DNA from: Siphonodentalium dalli
Taxonomy: Eukaryota > Mollusca > Scaphopoda > Gadilida > Siphonodentaliidae
DNA length: 64,000 nt
Direction: 5' to 3'
Assembly: GCA_032622095.1 (NCBI GenBank)
Contig: CP136064.1
Span: 145,595,954 to 145,659,953 of the forward strand
Shown: positions 11,078-22,600 of the stretch, in pieces
How the letters are laid out: each line of letters begins with the position of its first letter
Numbering within the stretch: position 1 is the stretch's first letter
Position numbers and translations under genes: made by a program
The notes under the pieces: generated by a model
Database searches by the model: none
The model's input: the letters and a program-made list of their open reading frames with translations, nothing else
Told to the model about the DNA's origin: nothing

Positions 11078-11581
11078 TCTAATATATATTTTGGAAATTT
11101 GTCTCTCTGTTTGTCTGTTAGCTATGGCCGGGAAAACTGCCGGACAGATTTTACGAAATTTTATACCTAGGGGAAATTATTTCCAGGGAGTATTTTGGAC
11201 GGGACGGACAAATCTTGATCCCGACCTGACTTTGACATTCAAAAAGATCAATTCAAGGTCAAATCTGGTAAAACGGAAGGATTTCAACGAAATTTGATAC
11301 CTACCGTTACTTTTGTCCCAGGAGTGTTTCGGATGGGTCAAATCATGACCCCGACCTGATCTTGACATTCAAAATTGTCAATTCAAGGTCAAATCGGGTA
11401 AGCCGGGCGTATTTCGACGGGTACTTTTGTGGGGCACTTTTTTCCGGGGAGTGTTTTGGACGGGTCAAATCGTGACCCCGACATGACCTTCACCTTTAAA
11501 ATGGTCAATTCAAGGTTAAATCGCGCAATTCTCCGAAAATCAGAGGGGAACATCCCGGACGAAGTCGGGTCCACCAGCTAC
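11078..11581 (+). mobile_element. Helitron-like unit, second in interior
   Basis: It starts TCTAATATATATTTTGGAAA immediately after the previous CTAG, has the ATTCAAGGTCAAATC sub-repeats, and ends CCCGGACGAAGTCGGG, TCCACCAG, CTAC. It is head-to-tail with its neighbour, like the first array. Confidence 0.5.
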
Positions 11582-11623
11582 TATTATATATTTCTAGATT
11601 TAGTTACAAACTAAATACCTGTA

Positions 11624-11811
11624 CAACCGAATCATTTGTAATGCTCTATTTTTATCAAGCTTTCGGCCCTATCTGGACCTTCCTCAGGACAATATCAAAT
11701 GTTAAAACACAATCACATGTTGTACGATTGGCATACTATCACAAAATAGAGCATTACATATGATTCGGTTGTTAATATTGCTGTCCCTTCTTTGGACTAT
11801 GGATTATTCTG
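11624..11811 (-). mobile_element. 188-bp retroposon with hammerhead-like core (Penelope-like?)
   Basis: It is flanked by a perfect 12-bp direct repeat TAAATACCTGTA (11612-11623 and 11812-11823), a retroposition-type TSD. Inside are 30-bp inverted arms with about one mismatch (11623-11652 and 11743-11772). On the minus strand there is CTGAGGA, a five-pair stem GGTCC/GGGCC with loop AGATA, then GAAA: the conserved core and stem II of a hammerhead ribozyme (11661-11687). Hammerhead motifs are known in Penelope-like elements. Stem I and the cleavage triplet look degenerate, so activity is doubtful. Confidence 0.5.
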
Positions 11812-11944
11812 TAAATACCTGTATATTGTACAAAGAAATGTTTGACAAATATATCTATATCAATATTACCATACGGCTCATTAAAATAGATACGACAAAA
11901 CAAATTTTGAAGGGTGCATGTATCAGGTAAATTTTTATATTTCA

Positions 11945-12440
11945 AATGATGACAGGAATGCGGAAAGTTGAAGTACCTACGTAATAGTGGCTATCCGCAT
12001 GAAGAGATATACATGTATATAAAAAACAAAATAGAAGATGACTGCTGGCGACAATGTTTTCCAAAATAATTCAAAGCATTCGATAGCTCCCATCTAGTTG
12101 TCAGCCCGAAGATCAATATGAAGTTTGGTGACTATCAGATGAGGGATAGGTCTGTACAGTTGCTAAACAATTCAGTCATGCAAAAGAGTAAGATACCAAA
12201 TTGCTGCCTGTGGTCATGTTTTTTGAACGAAATTCGGAAAAATTAGATTACTCTCACCCTGGTTATCCAGAAGATCATTGTGGAATCTGGTGACGACCGG
12301 ACAAGGGGTGTCGTCTGTGGGATCAACCAAATTATTTAGCCATAAAAATAGTAAAATTCAAGATCACGGCTGTCAGTGATGTTTTCACAAGGAAAGTATG
12401 AGAACAAAATATGGCTCACAAATAGCGGTGACCCAAAATA
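11945..12440. repeat. diverged direct repeats related to 13.53-13.75 kb
   Basis: Segments with GCTGGCGAC, TTCAAAGCATTC and AATATGAAGTTTGGTGA recur near 11.95-12.19 kb, more loosely at 12.2-12.44 kb, and again at 13.53-13.74 kb. No coding potential. Confidence 0.4.
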
Positions 12441-12543
12441 TCCACATGAGAAAAATTTCTCCAATAAAAGCTGGCTGCAGGGTGCGCCAATTGATTCAAA
12501 TTTGAAATTCAGCAGGGTGTACTCACTGTACTGCTGGTGGCCA

Positions 12544-12991
12544 CACTCTTAGAACAAATGTGTATAAATACTGGAATATCATCAACGTTGAATATGATTG
12601 AATATGTGAGTGTATCATAGTTATTAGATGAAATGTGTTATATTGGAGACACAAAACTCGTAATGGCTACCACAGAACAAACAATAATTTATTGGCAGCT
12701 TAATATTTTGTTATACACTATGTTTGTGTAAAAACTGAACAACACATAATTGTGTAGCACAAAATTTTAAAGCAGCTGCCAATTTTTTATTATGGCAGGT
12801 GTTACGAGGTTTATGTCTCAAATAGAAAATATCTCATATATTAAATATAATATACTCACATATTCACTCATATTCAATGTTGAGAAAATTCCACCGACAC
12901 ATTTATGTCATGTTGCATTTCTATACAATTTTGTTTAGGATCAAATGTAACACATATTGTGTAGTATTTATACACATTTGTTCTAAGAGTG
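12544..12991. mobile_element. 448-bp palindromic foldback/MITE
   Basis: It begins CACTCTTAGAACAAATGTGT and ends with the inverted copy ACACATTTGTTCTAAGAGTG. The arms (about 12544-12700 and 12790-12991) match along most of their length, with AATATGTGAGT against ACTCACATATT as an internal anchor. No ORF is inside apart from by-products. Confidence 0.7.
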
Positions 12992-13748
12992 CATGTTTTC
13001 CCCGCAAATTTGATAGACTGATGGACAAAACCACTCAATCCGTTGAATCAATATACATGTATACATGGATTCATTTATATGCATTGTTATACACAGTACT
13101 GGTATATAAAGGTACTGAAAATAACTATATTACTAGTATACACAAAATAAACCATATATCATGGCTATGGGTTCTAATATCCGAACATGACAGCTGAGAA
13201 CTTGGTGTGAATTGAAGAGTGGTGGTGTTAAGTGGCATAAGTATAATCTAGGACAGAAGTGATCCATAAAAAAAACCCTTAATTCAACCAGGTCCTCGCG
13301 CGCGATGTATGGTCGATCACATGATGATCTAGGGGGGAATTAGAATTGTTATATAAAAACAGCACTACATGTAAATATAAAATAAAATAGTGCTCCATCT
13401 TATTACAGATTATTGCCACATATAATCAGTGACTATACAGACAGTCTGACAAAATAAAGTTTCAGTGACACTCTATCCGAATAGGGGAATAATTTCATCT
13501 GTTACAGTCAATGGAGCAATTATGAATCTGGAAAGGTGAAATTTCTAAGTAATACTAGATATCGACATGACGCGATAACATATAACGTAAATGCAATATG
13601 GCCGCTGGCGACCATTTTTCCTATGAAATTCAAAACATATTTCATAGCTCTTATCTGATAGATCAATATAAAGATAAATATGAAGTTTGGTGATTATCGG
13701 ATGAGTGAAATGGACTGTGGTCTGTGCTAAACGGTTTACTAATGCTTT

Positions 13749-14085
13749 AAAAGATTCTTACCATAATATTTTTATGTTCACTTTATAAACTTCACTGAGT
13801 CATCTTTGTAATGTATTGAATTTGATATCTTTTGTTAACAGTTTATAAATCATGTATGTCTCATGTTTGTTATTTTAATTTATGTGTTTATTATCATTAA
13901 ATAAAGTTGCATTCCTTAAAAAGATTCTTACCTTAATGTTTTTATATTCACTTTATAAACTTCACTGAGTCATCTTTGTCATGTATTGAATTTGATATCT
14001 TTTGTTAAAAGTTTATAAATTATGTATGTCTCGTGTTCGTTATTATATTGTATGTGTTTATTATCATTTAAAATAAATGTATTCA
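13749..14085. repeat. 170-bp tandem duplication
   Basis: AAGATTCTTACC at 13751 recurs at 13921. The two units are about 90% alike and each ends with an AATAAA-type signal, so a transcript 3' end may have been duplicated. Confidence 0.85.
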
Positions 14086-14218
14086 CGTCCTCAATTATTA
14101 TTTCACAAAAAAGCTCAAATACCCCAAAACACAATAGTTTAGAGTCGCCAATTAGTTAATCCGATTACCTATAACACTAAGTACATAAGCAGCTTAACCT
14201 TTTAAATGGGGCCGACCG

Positions 14219-14525
14219 TTTACACTTTATAGAATGAAAGAACGAAAAGTTGAATAAAATCAACAAATTTGTGAATTTAAGAACAATTCAAACGTTAATG
14301 TTGTCCATGTCATAACCCGGACATATGCACTATATTTCAGTCTTGTCCATTTATAAACAAAGAAGATAATGCGACATCAAGTCCGCTCACGCCTTTTATA
14401 CACCTTTATAGTGTGTTTCAGAACGAAAAAAAATGAATAAAATCAACAAATTTGTAAATTTAAAAACAATTCAAACGTCGTTGTATTCCATGTCCCAGCC
14501 CGGACATATACACCAAATTTCAATA
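14219..14525. repeat. two direct repeats of about 125 bp, period about 180 bp
   Basis: GAATAAAATCAACAAATTTG occurs near 14251 and again near 14434, each within matching flanks (CTTTATAG upstream, CCCGGACATAT downstream). A partial third copy of the CTTTATAG segment follows near 14,600. Confidence 0.75.
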
Positions 14526-15929
14526 ATATTCATTGAGAAACAACGGACCAAACGCTATATAACACCCCGGTTACACCTTTTATTCCGAGTCGGGCTCGGC
14601 CTCGGATACATCTTATAGTGTGTACCGAATTTGCACACGTCGACTGGGGCGAGTTGGCCCTGGGGAGATTAGGCCGATCCGACACCTTCTATAATTTACG
14701 GTATGTACCTGTTTACGCGTAGTTTACTTTAGAAAGTTCCGCAATTAATACCGTAAATAGAGCGACTGTATTTGACAGAGAATGCCTCTGTTATTGATTA
14801 TCAAGTTGCTATACATTAAAAACGACAAATTCACATGCTCGTTCAAGCGCAGTAGACTATTTTCCCCATGTTAAAGGACATCCACAAATACTAAATAACG
14901 CTAACCTACTGCAAATGTTCTACACGACAACTGTTAACATATTTGGGCTGAATTCATTTGATGCGGTATTATTCCTCAAAATAAACAACAAAACCATCGT
15001 TACTTGGAAATGTAGTTTGGGCTAACATTTACATAAATCCTCCACATCATTTATCCGACACACACGTCAGATGAAAAACAGCCATCATATAAACGCCCAA
15101 ATTGGGCGAAATGAAATGGGCCACGGTATACAACCCTACACCAGGTCCATGTTTCAATATAGAATGTCATGCGTGTTGGTCTTTTTGGTGTGGTAAGTTT
15201 GTATTTCCGCATCCGTTTCAAGGCCGTTCTGAATCAACATGACCAGAGGTATAATTTTGTCTGGATAATGCTATCCTAGCCAGTCGGATTGGTTAAAGGA
15301 TAATGTCTTTATGGAATGAAGGTATGCATTGTTGTTATGATCTCTCAGGGTTAGTGTCAGTATGTGGGCGGTTTTATTCAAGAAAATGTCAGGAACTGTG
15401 GTGCATTTATTTCACTGTGTGTTTAAAGAACAATTTATAGTCTCGGTGGCAATGGATGTGGACGTTGGTGAACGTGACCTTTATGATCATATAGCTTTAT
15501 ACTATATAACTTTAGAATATAGTAGTTAAGATGACTCATGCAGGACAATGGTTTTGAATGGTGATGTTACCAAGAAATCACTTGGTGTACCCATCGTAGG
15601 TTAAACTGAATGCAAGATCTCATCAAAGTAACATTCCTCTAGATGTTTTTCGCGTTGAACATTTCACCCTTGTGTTGATGGCATTGTACTTTCTTTAACC
15701 ATACCGACCACCACCCAGCGTGAATATGACATATTATCGGTAACTATCAAATGCATCGTCCTGAAGACTACATCCCAGTCTGGTGCGGCTTATATAGTAG
15801 TAGCCAATGGTACACGTATGGTTCGTTGATTAAGAACGGCTTCCAAGCGGATTGAAAGATACAATCTTAGCATACAAGGAAAGCAAAGCCACGTGAGATC
15901 ATGTCTGAATCTAAAACATACCCAAAGAA
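14526..15929. other. no recognisable gene
   Basis: Interior of the giant inverted-repeat element. Only short ORFs without motifs; nothing assignable. Confidence 0.45.
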
Positions 15930-16841
15930 GCGGCGGTGCAGTCATGGTCCAATTTTATTTCCACTATCATGACACATGCCCACAAACTAGCACCGCATGT
16001 ATTGTTATTATCTGCTTGGATATGTACGATGAGACGATTGGTGGACGCCACCCGGACTGTTCTTATGATCATGTTCAAGAAGTGTGGGTATATTATGCAT
16101 TATGGTCTTCTACGCCTTAGCAGAAAGGCATCCGTCAAATGTTAGGCTTTCAACATTCGAAGCCATATATACAGAAGTTGTCCGGCTACGTCAGTACGTG
16201 AATATGTGAATTGATGAACCATATATTGAGAAGTGGCTGGATGGGAAGATCAACAGATGTACAGTATGTTATCCACATTAGATAACCAAATCTGAAAAAT
16301 ACGCAGACAGATAGGTCCTTCTGAAAGCTAGTATACGCATCGACCGCATACCTTTGTAGTTTATCACGCAAGATGACTCTCATATCCCATATGTAGCATC
16401 TGAATTATACCATAAGCTACCACGAATGAAGCTCGCCAATAATAAGGATAAGAATTCCCAGCTTTCGAGACAAACACAAAATACCGGCATATGTGTTGTT
16501 TGAAACATTCCGATTAGTGGGACCCTTATACCAAGAAGTGTAGAAAACTGTGTTGGTGTGAGCGAGATAGATTAATGTGACGAGACGGATGCTGGTCCAG
16601 ATAACGCTGAATGTGGCAAATCAGAATAAGCTCAGGTACTGTTGTTTTGATTCTTGGAAGTCATAATATGACTATTCGGCGCACCCATATACGGTTACGG
16701 CCATTATGGGCGCTTAGTGGAGAATGGATTTCGAAATGCCACATCGCGATTATTGTTGGTTTTCATCCTTCCAGAAGGCGACAACCTATGTTGGAACTAA
16801 TAGATGGTTTATGTACCGTTTCGTCCAATCCATACATATTG
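15930..16841 (-). repeat. inner part of right arm of giant inverted repeat
   Basis: Reverse-complement match to about 9815-10655, with several percent divergence and small indels. It stops exactly where the 5' LTR starts at 16846, and the arm resumes after the 3' LTR at 24062. Confidence 0.75.
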
Positions 16842-16845
16842 ATAT
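16842..16845. other. left target-site duplication (ATAT) of LTR element
   Basis: ATAT directly before TGTAGC of the 5' LTR; the same ATAT follows the 3' LTR at 24062-24065. Removing the element and one ATAT restores CATATTGATATTATGAC, which matches the uninterrupted left arm (CATATCGATATTATGAC). Confidence 0.85.
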
Positions 16846-17061
16846 TGTAGCAGTATTAGGTCCCGAAGAGTACCGGTTATCCGGTCCGAGTGTACCCGAG
16901 GATGTGACGTCACTCCCAGCTACCGAGAATGACAGAACAGAACTGGACACAGACAAGACAACACCGACTTTGGCTGACATGTTGAATTACCTTATTGTGA
17001 CATCTTAATGTATAGAATAAACTATGTCTAAACATGAACACAGATTCCTGTTTTGGTTTCA
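16846..17061 (+). repeat. 5' LTR
   Basis: Starts TGTAGCAGTATTAGGTCCCG and ends TTTCA. It contains the palindrome ACCGGTTATCCGGT, a perfect CRE/ATF-type TGACGTCA, and AATAAA, so promoter and polyadenylation signals are plausible. The first 170 bases are close to the 3' LTR; the last 45 differ strongly. Confidence 0.85.
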
Positions 17062-17062
17062 T

Positions 17063-17080
17063 TGGCGACGATGTAGTGTC
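17063..17080 (+). promoter_or_regulatory. putative primer-binding site
   Basis: TGGCGACGATGTAGTG begins two bases after the 5' LTR. It starts with TGG, the complement of the tRNA CCA end. The tRNA species was not determined. Confidence 0.5.
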
Positions 17081-17302
17081 GACCACGCGGGAGACGGAAA
17101 TTTATGTGTATTTTGTTGATAAAAACTTCGTCAAAATGACTCGTCAATTTCGTCAGGCTGAAGATTGTACTTTCAGTGTTCGACGGTGTATAATGTTGTT
17201 AAATCTATGCAATTAATATTGTGATCGATGAATTCTACTGACAATATGTTTATCTGGGTAAATTCTCCATTTGTTCTGCCGTTCGCTTCAAAATCCAGCG
17301 CG

Positions 17303-17322
17303 GTGGTCTAAAAATAGACCAC
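17303..17322. repeat. perfect hairpin in leader
   Basis: GTGGTCTA, AAAA, TAGACCAC: eight perfect pairs with a four-base loop. Confidence 0.85.
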
Positions 17323-18368
17323 ACGTAAAATACAGTTTCCGGACATCAATTCTTCACCACAGCTAACTGGCCAATTTTTGAAGACAGGGGAGATAGGAGA
17401 TTGTAATCGACAACTTCGCTGCCCAGTGACAACAGAATTACGGTCAGATAAACTTACCTATTTTTCACACAAAATGTCAATCACAATGTAGTTCAAGCTG
17501 CCAACTGATTTGAACATGCCACAACTCATCAATAATCAACATGAATACAAGTTACAACCAACTAAATAGTTCTGTTCCACCCATCAGACCAATTGAGATG
17601 TCATACCAGTGAAACTCCAGTGTTAAAAATATAAATTTGGCAGTTCCCAACAAATTGGACAATTTTCATGATATCAGCTCAACCACGATTCAACTGAAAT
17701 AAAATTCTTGACAAACTTTGAAAGCAGCCTGAAATTTATTGTTCAACCTGATATAAAATATCTGAGTTTAAATTGGACATCAACAATTCTCAATGTTGAC
17801 TCAACATTATTTTCATGCTCTTGACTTTTAATAGATTAACGCGAGCCACTCGTTTAATTTGAATATGGATAACCAAGCAGCCTGAAAATTACATGTTCAT
17901 CCTTATGCAGATATCAGCATATCCAGAGTTAAAGTTGGAGAGTAATTTGATCAACTTCAACAGCTCATATACCAAATTGATCAGCTTCCAGTATATGCAT
18001 ATTAATTAATCCAGCTCAACCAGTTTTCAACTGAAAGGAAATTCTTGTAAAATCAGCATGAAACTTCTTGTTCTATCTGATGTCAAATATTAGAGTTTGT
18101 ATTGGACAGTCCACATGTATAAGACACAGCTCCACATGAGTTTCACTCCATGTCACATTTGAATCAGAGATTTTGATAACCTAACCACCTGAACTAACGC
18201 GAGTTTTCTCGTTTAATTAGAATTTGGATAAAAACTTATGAGTTCCACTTCTTTTGACAATTGAGTCAGATCTTTTGATAAATTAAGGCGAGTTTTCTCG
18301 TTTAATTCAAACTTGGGTAATAATTTATTGTAGTTTCGCATTTATTTATATATTTTCATGTCATTGTG

Positions 18369-18411
18369 ATTAGTTTCTCTGTATGAGTATATTTACTCTT
18401 GAGACACTGAT
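18369..18411 (+). ncRNA. candidate structured RNA hairpin, copy 1
   Basis: The outer strands ATTAGTTTCTC and GAGACACTGAT pair with one internal mismatch. There is a three-base bulge (TGT), then an inner stem ATGAGTA/TACTCTT closed by loop TATT. Same 43-nt layout as copy 2, with compensatory changes in the inner stem. Confidence 0.5.
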
Positions 18412-18436
18412 TTATTATATTTCTAATGTCAATGTG

Positions 18437-18479
18437 ATCAGTTTCTCTGCATAAGTTTATTAACTTATGAGACCCTGAT
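18437..18479 (+). ncRNA. candidate structured RNA hairpin, copy 2
   Basis: Outer strands ATCAGTTTCTC and GAGACCCTGAT, bulge TGC, inner stem ATAAGTT/AACTTAT with seven perfect pairs and loop TATT. Relative to copy 1, inner pairs change A-T to G-C and T-A to A-T without loss of pairing. Confidence 0.5.
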
Positions 18480-19035
18480 TTATTCTTCAATAAATTATAT
18501 ACACATCTATGATATATGCATATTTTTTCATTAGTATTTTGTATGTGGTTATTTTTGATAAATGAATTAATTATTTGTGTGTAGCCTATCAGATAAAGTT
18601 ATATTTTTGTAGTATTTGGAGTAGGCATTTTCCATATGTTTCTGAATTGGTTCATAGTTCCCATATATACAACTTCTTCTGTTAAGTTCTATATTTCCAT
18701 AACTCGCTGACTGAATAAATATTTCATTGTGTTAACAGAATCTATATTTCTTGTTCATTCAATGATCAACTTCAAATTTAGAAATTGATGCTGGCATAAC
18801 CGTTCAATACCTTAATTTCTTACATAATCCTGCCGTTCTTCCAGGGAGATTACTCTTATCATAAGAAACGGACTGGATTAAGCCAGCCTATATCTTGTAG
18901 TTAAATTGATACACATTGATTCACTTTATCTACCAGTAGTTTTGCAATCAGCTTGCCAATATAAGTTATGTTTACTTTCAGAGCTGATTAACCTAAATGT
19001 AATTGGTTTTTGTTTCACATATTTTTGTCACTGGG

Positions 19036-19079
19036 ATCAGGTTCTCAAAACAAGTTATTCGTACTTTGGAGACACTGAT
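19036..19079 (+). ncRNA. candidate structured RNA hairpin, copy 3
   Basis: Outer strands ATCAGGTTCTC and GAGACACTGAT, with a shorter inner stem CAAGT/ACTTTG containing a bulge. It has the same upstream context as copies 1 and 2 (TGTCAYTGNGATCAG). Confidence 0.42.
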
Positions 19080-19663
19080 GATATGTATTAATTTTTGTGA
19101 ATTTCTGATACACATTTACACAGTATTAAATTAATTGCTTTCTATTAAATAGTATGTTATGTATTCTCTGTGTAATAATTGTCATGTTTAGTGTGTCAGA
19201 ATAGGTATATTTATTTCCATTATTTTTAGTTCTCTTAGGAATATTGATTAAGTTTTCTGAGCCCTGTTGTGTATTTTCCTGATGCAGATTTGCTGGGAAT
19301 TATTTTTTGGGAACCTCGGTTTGTGTTCAATCATTCCTGTTGAAATTGCATTATATATTATTTATTCATAAGATAGCTGCTCGGATTGCTTGTTGGAATA
19401 TTCAATTGTTTCTTTTTCCTTTGTGTATTGATTTAAATTGATATAAATTAATTAAAAGTACCTACAAAGTTTTCAGAAGTTTAGAGGGCAAATCACTTGT
19501 AGTATTGCACTATTGCTAGTGCACTAATCAATTGATTTGCCAATCATACTCTGAAACGCTTGAAATTGGGTATTTGCATACCGTGACGCTGATTGATCGG
19601 ATTGGAATAAATTAATTGATAAGCCTGTTACGCCTGATTTATTTAGGTGCGGGTTCAATTAAG

Positions 19664-22600
19664 ATGTCCAGTGCTAATCAAGGTCACAACCTACCAGATC
19701 AAAATCCCAAGTATGGCGATGACTCGATTCCCATGATGAATTTTTAGAAATTGGGAAATTGAAACTAGAAAGGTTGGACGAAATAATCAACATCCTGTAT
19801 GGGCATGAGAGCAAACGGTTTCGAGAAGAGCAAAAAGAGTCAGACAGTCTTGCGATCAAAAAGCTGAGATTATTTGACGACTATGTGGATAGGGGCTTGT
19901 GTGGAATTAACGTAACATCCACATTTATCAAACTACAGCGTGAGAGGGGGAAAGTTGAAGAGGAATGGAACAAATCCAACAAGAAGTTTGAAAGCCTTTA
20001 CATTGCTATTAGATACAGCTTTATGCGTTACCAGGTAGTCAGGAACTTAAGTAACAATATCAGACTCAGGCTTCAATTCAGGAATAAGAAAGAACAAAAG
20101 TGGAGGGACATAAATTCCAAAATACTGTTGTTTTACAAAAAGATTTCCAGTTTGGTCAATCATTACACATCAGCTGGGCATTGTGATAAGCCCATCGAAT
20201 CACCCTCATTGAAACCCATTGGCAAGAGAGAGTCGAACAATAAACCAAGACGTGAGCGAAAGAATGAGGAATGGAGACATGAAATGGTCCAAGAGATAGA
20301 GGACATCCAGTTTGGGGATCACAGAACGTGTTTTCAAGAAGAGAAGCAAGAGTCACGTGGTCTTCAGAAGGAGTTGCAGGACTTTGTTGATGATTATATA
20401 CATGCCCAAAATATCGGCGGTCCAGTCCTACACAATGTAGTCTACTATCTGGAAGAATTAAAAGCGGAGAATAGAAATATCCTATGCAAATATTACAGCG
20501 TCAGTGATGAGATGTGGGACCTTTATATAGATCTGCGCGAACAGGATCAGCCGATGAATTTCCTAGAAGCTAAGACCAAGCTCGGGCGAATTCGTCAACT
20601 TGGAGATAAGACACAAGAAGAATGGCGACAGACCCATTCCATGATCTGTCTAATCCAAGAGAAGTTACAGAACATATACAGAAATGCTACTACTAGTAGA
20701 GGTGAAGATGCTGACCCCACCATGAAGATTCCCCAAGGGCTGAGAAGTCATTTCCGAGACGAGGTGCAAGAGTCCGTCAGTGTCGCTATTAACGAAATGC
20801 GGGAAGTCTATGCTGATAAGGTCTATTTTGGAAGTCGAAGACTGCATAGCTTAACGTGCAGATTACGTGAACGGAATTTTTCCACTTTTGGAGCCCAAGA
20901 TGCAAATTCCAGGAGGACATCCAAAATGGCCGTCCAAGACCAGTCATCATATATTGGGGACAAATATGGAAACTCCAAGAGGATCCAAAATGGCCACCCA
21001 TCGCCAACCAGCATTGGCGAGCATAGATGCACTGGGGGCATATATTCACATTCCTCCACTCGAAACTTCAAATCAATTGACAGAAAAGATGGCATCCAAA
21101 ACGGCCGCCATGGACACCCAATCGTGGACGATAACCACTGACTCGGCACATGGGCATGAGAGAGCGAGGGGCAGTCCAATTGATTTAGAGATGGAAGAGG
21201 TGGCTGACAACAATAAAGCCTCACAAACTTCTTCGGCGCAGAGAGATCCTCCCCGTCTTGATTCCCGAGACCTTGAGGTTCCAGTATCGCCCTCAGCAGA
21301 AATGTCTCCCAAGTCTTCGATACAGAGAAATCATCCCCGTCTCGATTTCCGAGATTATGATGTTCCAGTATCGCCCTCAGAAGAAATGTCTCCCAAGTCT
21401 GCGATACAGATGGCATCCAGAATGGCCGCACATGACCAACCATTATGGACGAGTTCCATAGAGACCGACAGTGTTCCTGCATATCGCCATCCTAATCAAA
21501 CGGTCAACACACCAGAAGACACTATGGCAGGGCAAGTGGCCTACAACCAGCCAACTTCCAAACAATCTGACTTACTTGTCAAAAAGTTGCTACAAGGCGG
21601 ATTATCAGAAAAGATGGCATCCAAAACGGAAGTCCTGGACAATCAGCCGTCAACAATAGCCATCAAGTCGGAACATGGAAATAAGAGAGTAGAGGGCAGC
21701 CCAATTGAATTAGTTGGGGAAGAAGTAGCTCAGAAGAATGGTTTCCCGAGTCTTCTTCAATGCACAGGGATCCTCCCCGTCTCGATTTCCGAGATTTTGA
21801 TGTCCCAATATCGCCATTGCCAGAAACATTGACATCCAGATCTGAGTCTCTCGATCCAACTCTGATGTTTCCCAGCTCTGAGTTGAAGACTGAAGCTCCA
21901 ACAACCATGAGTCCTCCTATTAGGCCGACACCCGATTTAGCATTGGAGGTAAATGATTCTGCGTCTGGGCAATTTATCAACGATGAACAACCAGGGACAC
22001 TGGTGCAGGAACTGACAACCTTGTCCGACAAACTGCTGAATGTACAGTCTGAAATAGACGACATGCAACTCCTGACACCAGATGAGTATGCATTCTATTC
22101 AAGAAATGCAGTTCAGCATAAACCACTATCGCCGGATGAGACATATATCAACCACGATGCCAACACAAGCTACATACAAGATGAAGAGTCGCCGATCTAT
22201 GATATCAATCTAGAATGGGACGATAGCGTTTCTCTGGAGCTGAGTTCAATAGATTATTCAGAAGATGTAGAGGATGCAGTTCTGCTTCAGCAGCAAGGAT
22301 GACCAGATGGGGACAGATGCGATCTGAGAGACGCCCAGATCCCTTTTCTCACACAGTTTGATTCTTTGACATCCGATGGCGATACATCCTTCCTTGAATT
22401 CGAGAAAATTGGCTTTGACTCTACCATATATTCGATCACATCAGGCTTCTATGATGCTGATTCGGCGGTCCTGGAAACATCCACTAACATCTCAGACGCT
22501 GCTCCAACAGTTCTGGAGTCACCCGCTAAGGTCTTAGATGCTGTTTCAACAGTTCTAAGTCCGGTTTCCTTTGACTCTTCTGATGGTCACCATGAGGAGC

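Larger units (their letters stand above)
17081..19663 (+). other. long AT-rich leader of LTR element
   Basis: About 2.6 kb without coding capacity. It contains imperfect repeats of about 150-170 bp (CAGCCTGAAA units near 17727 and 17879, CAGCATGAAA near 18053), an 8-bp perfect hairpin at 17303-17322, three CGAG...CTCGTTTAATT motifs, and three copies of a 43-44-nt hairpin. TTTATTTAG shortly before the ORF resembles a splice acceptor, so part of the leader could be an intron. Confidence 0.55.
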
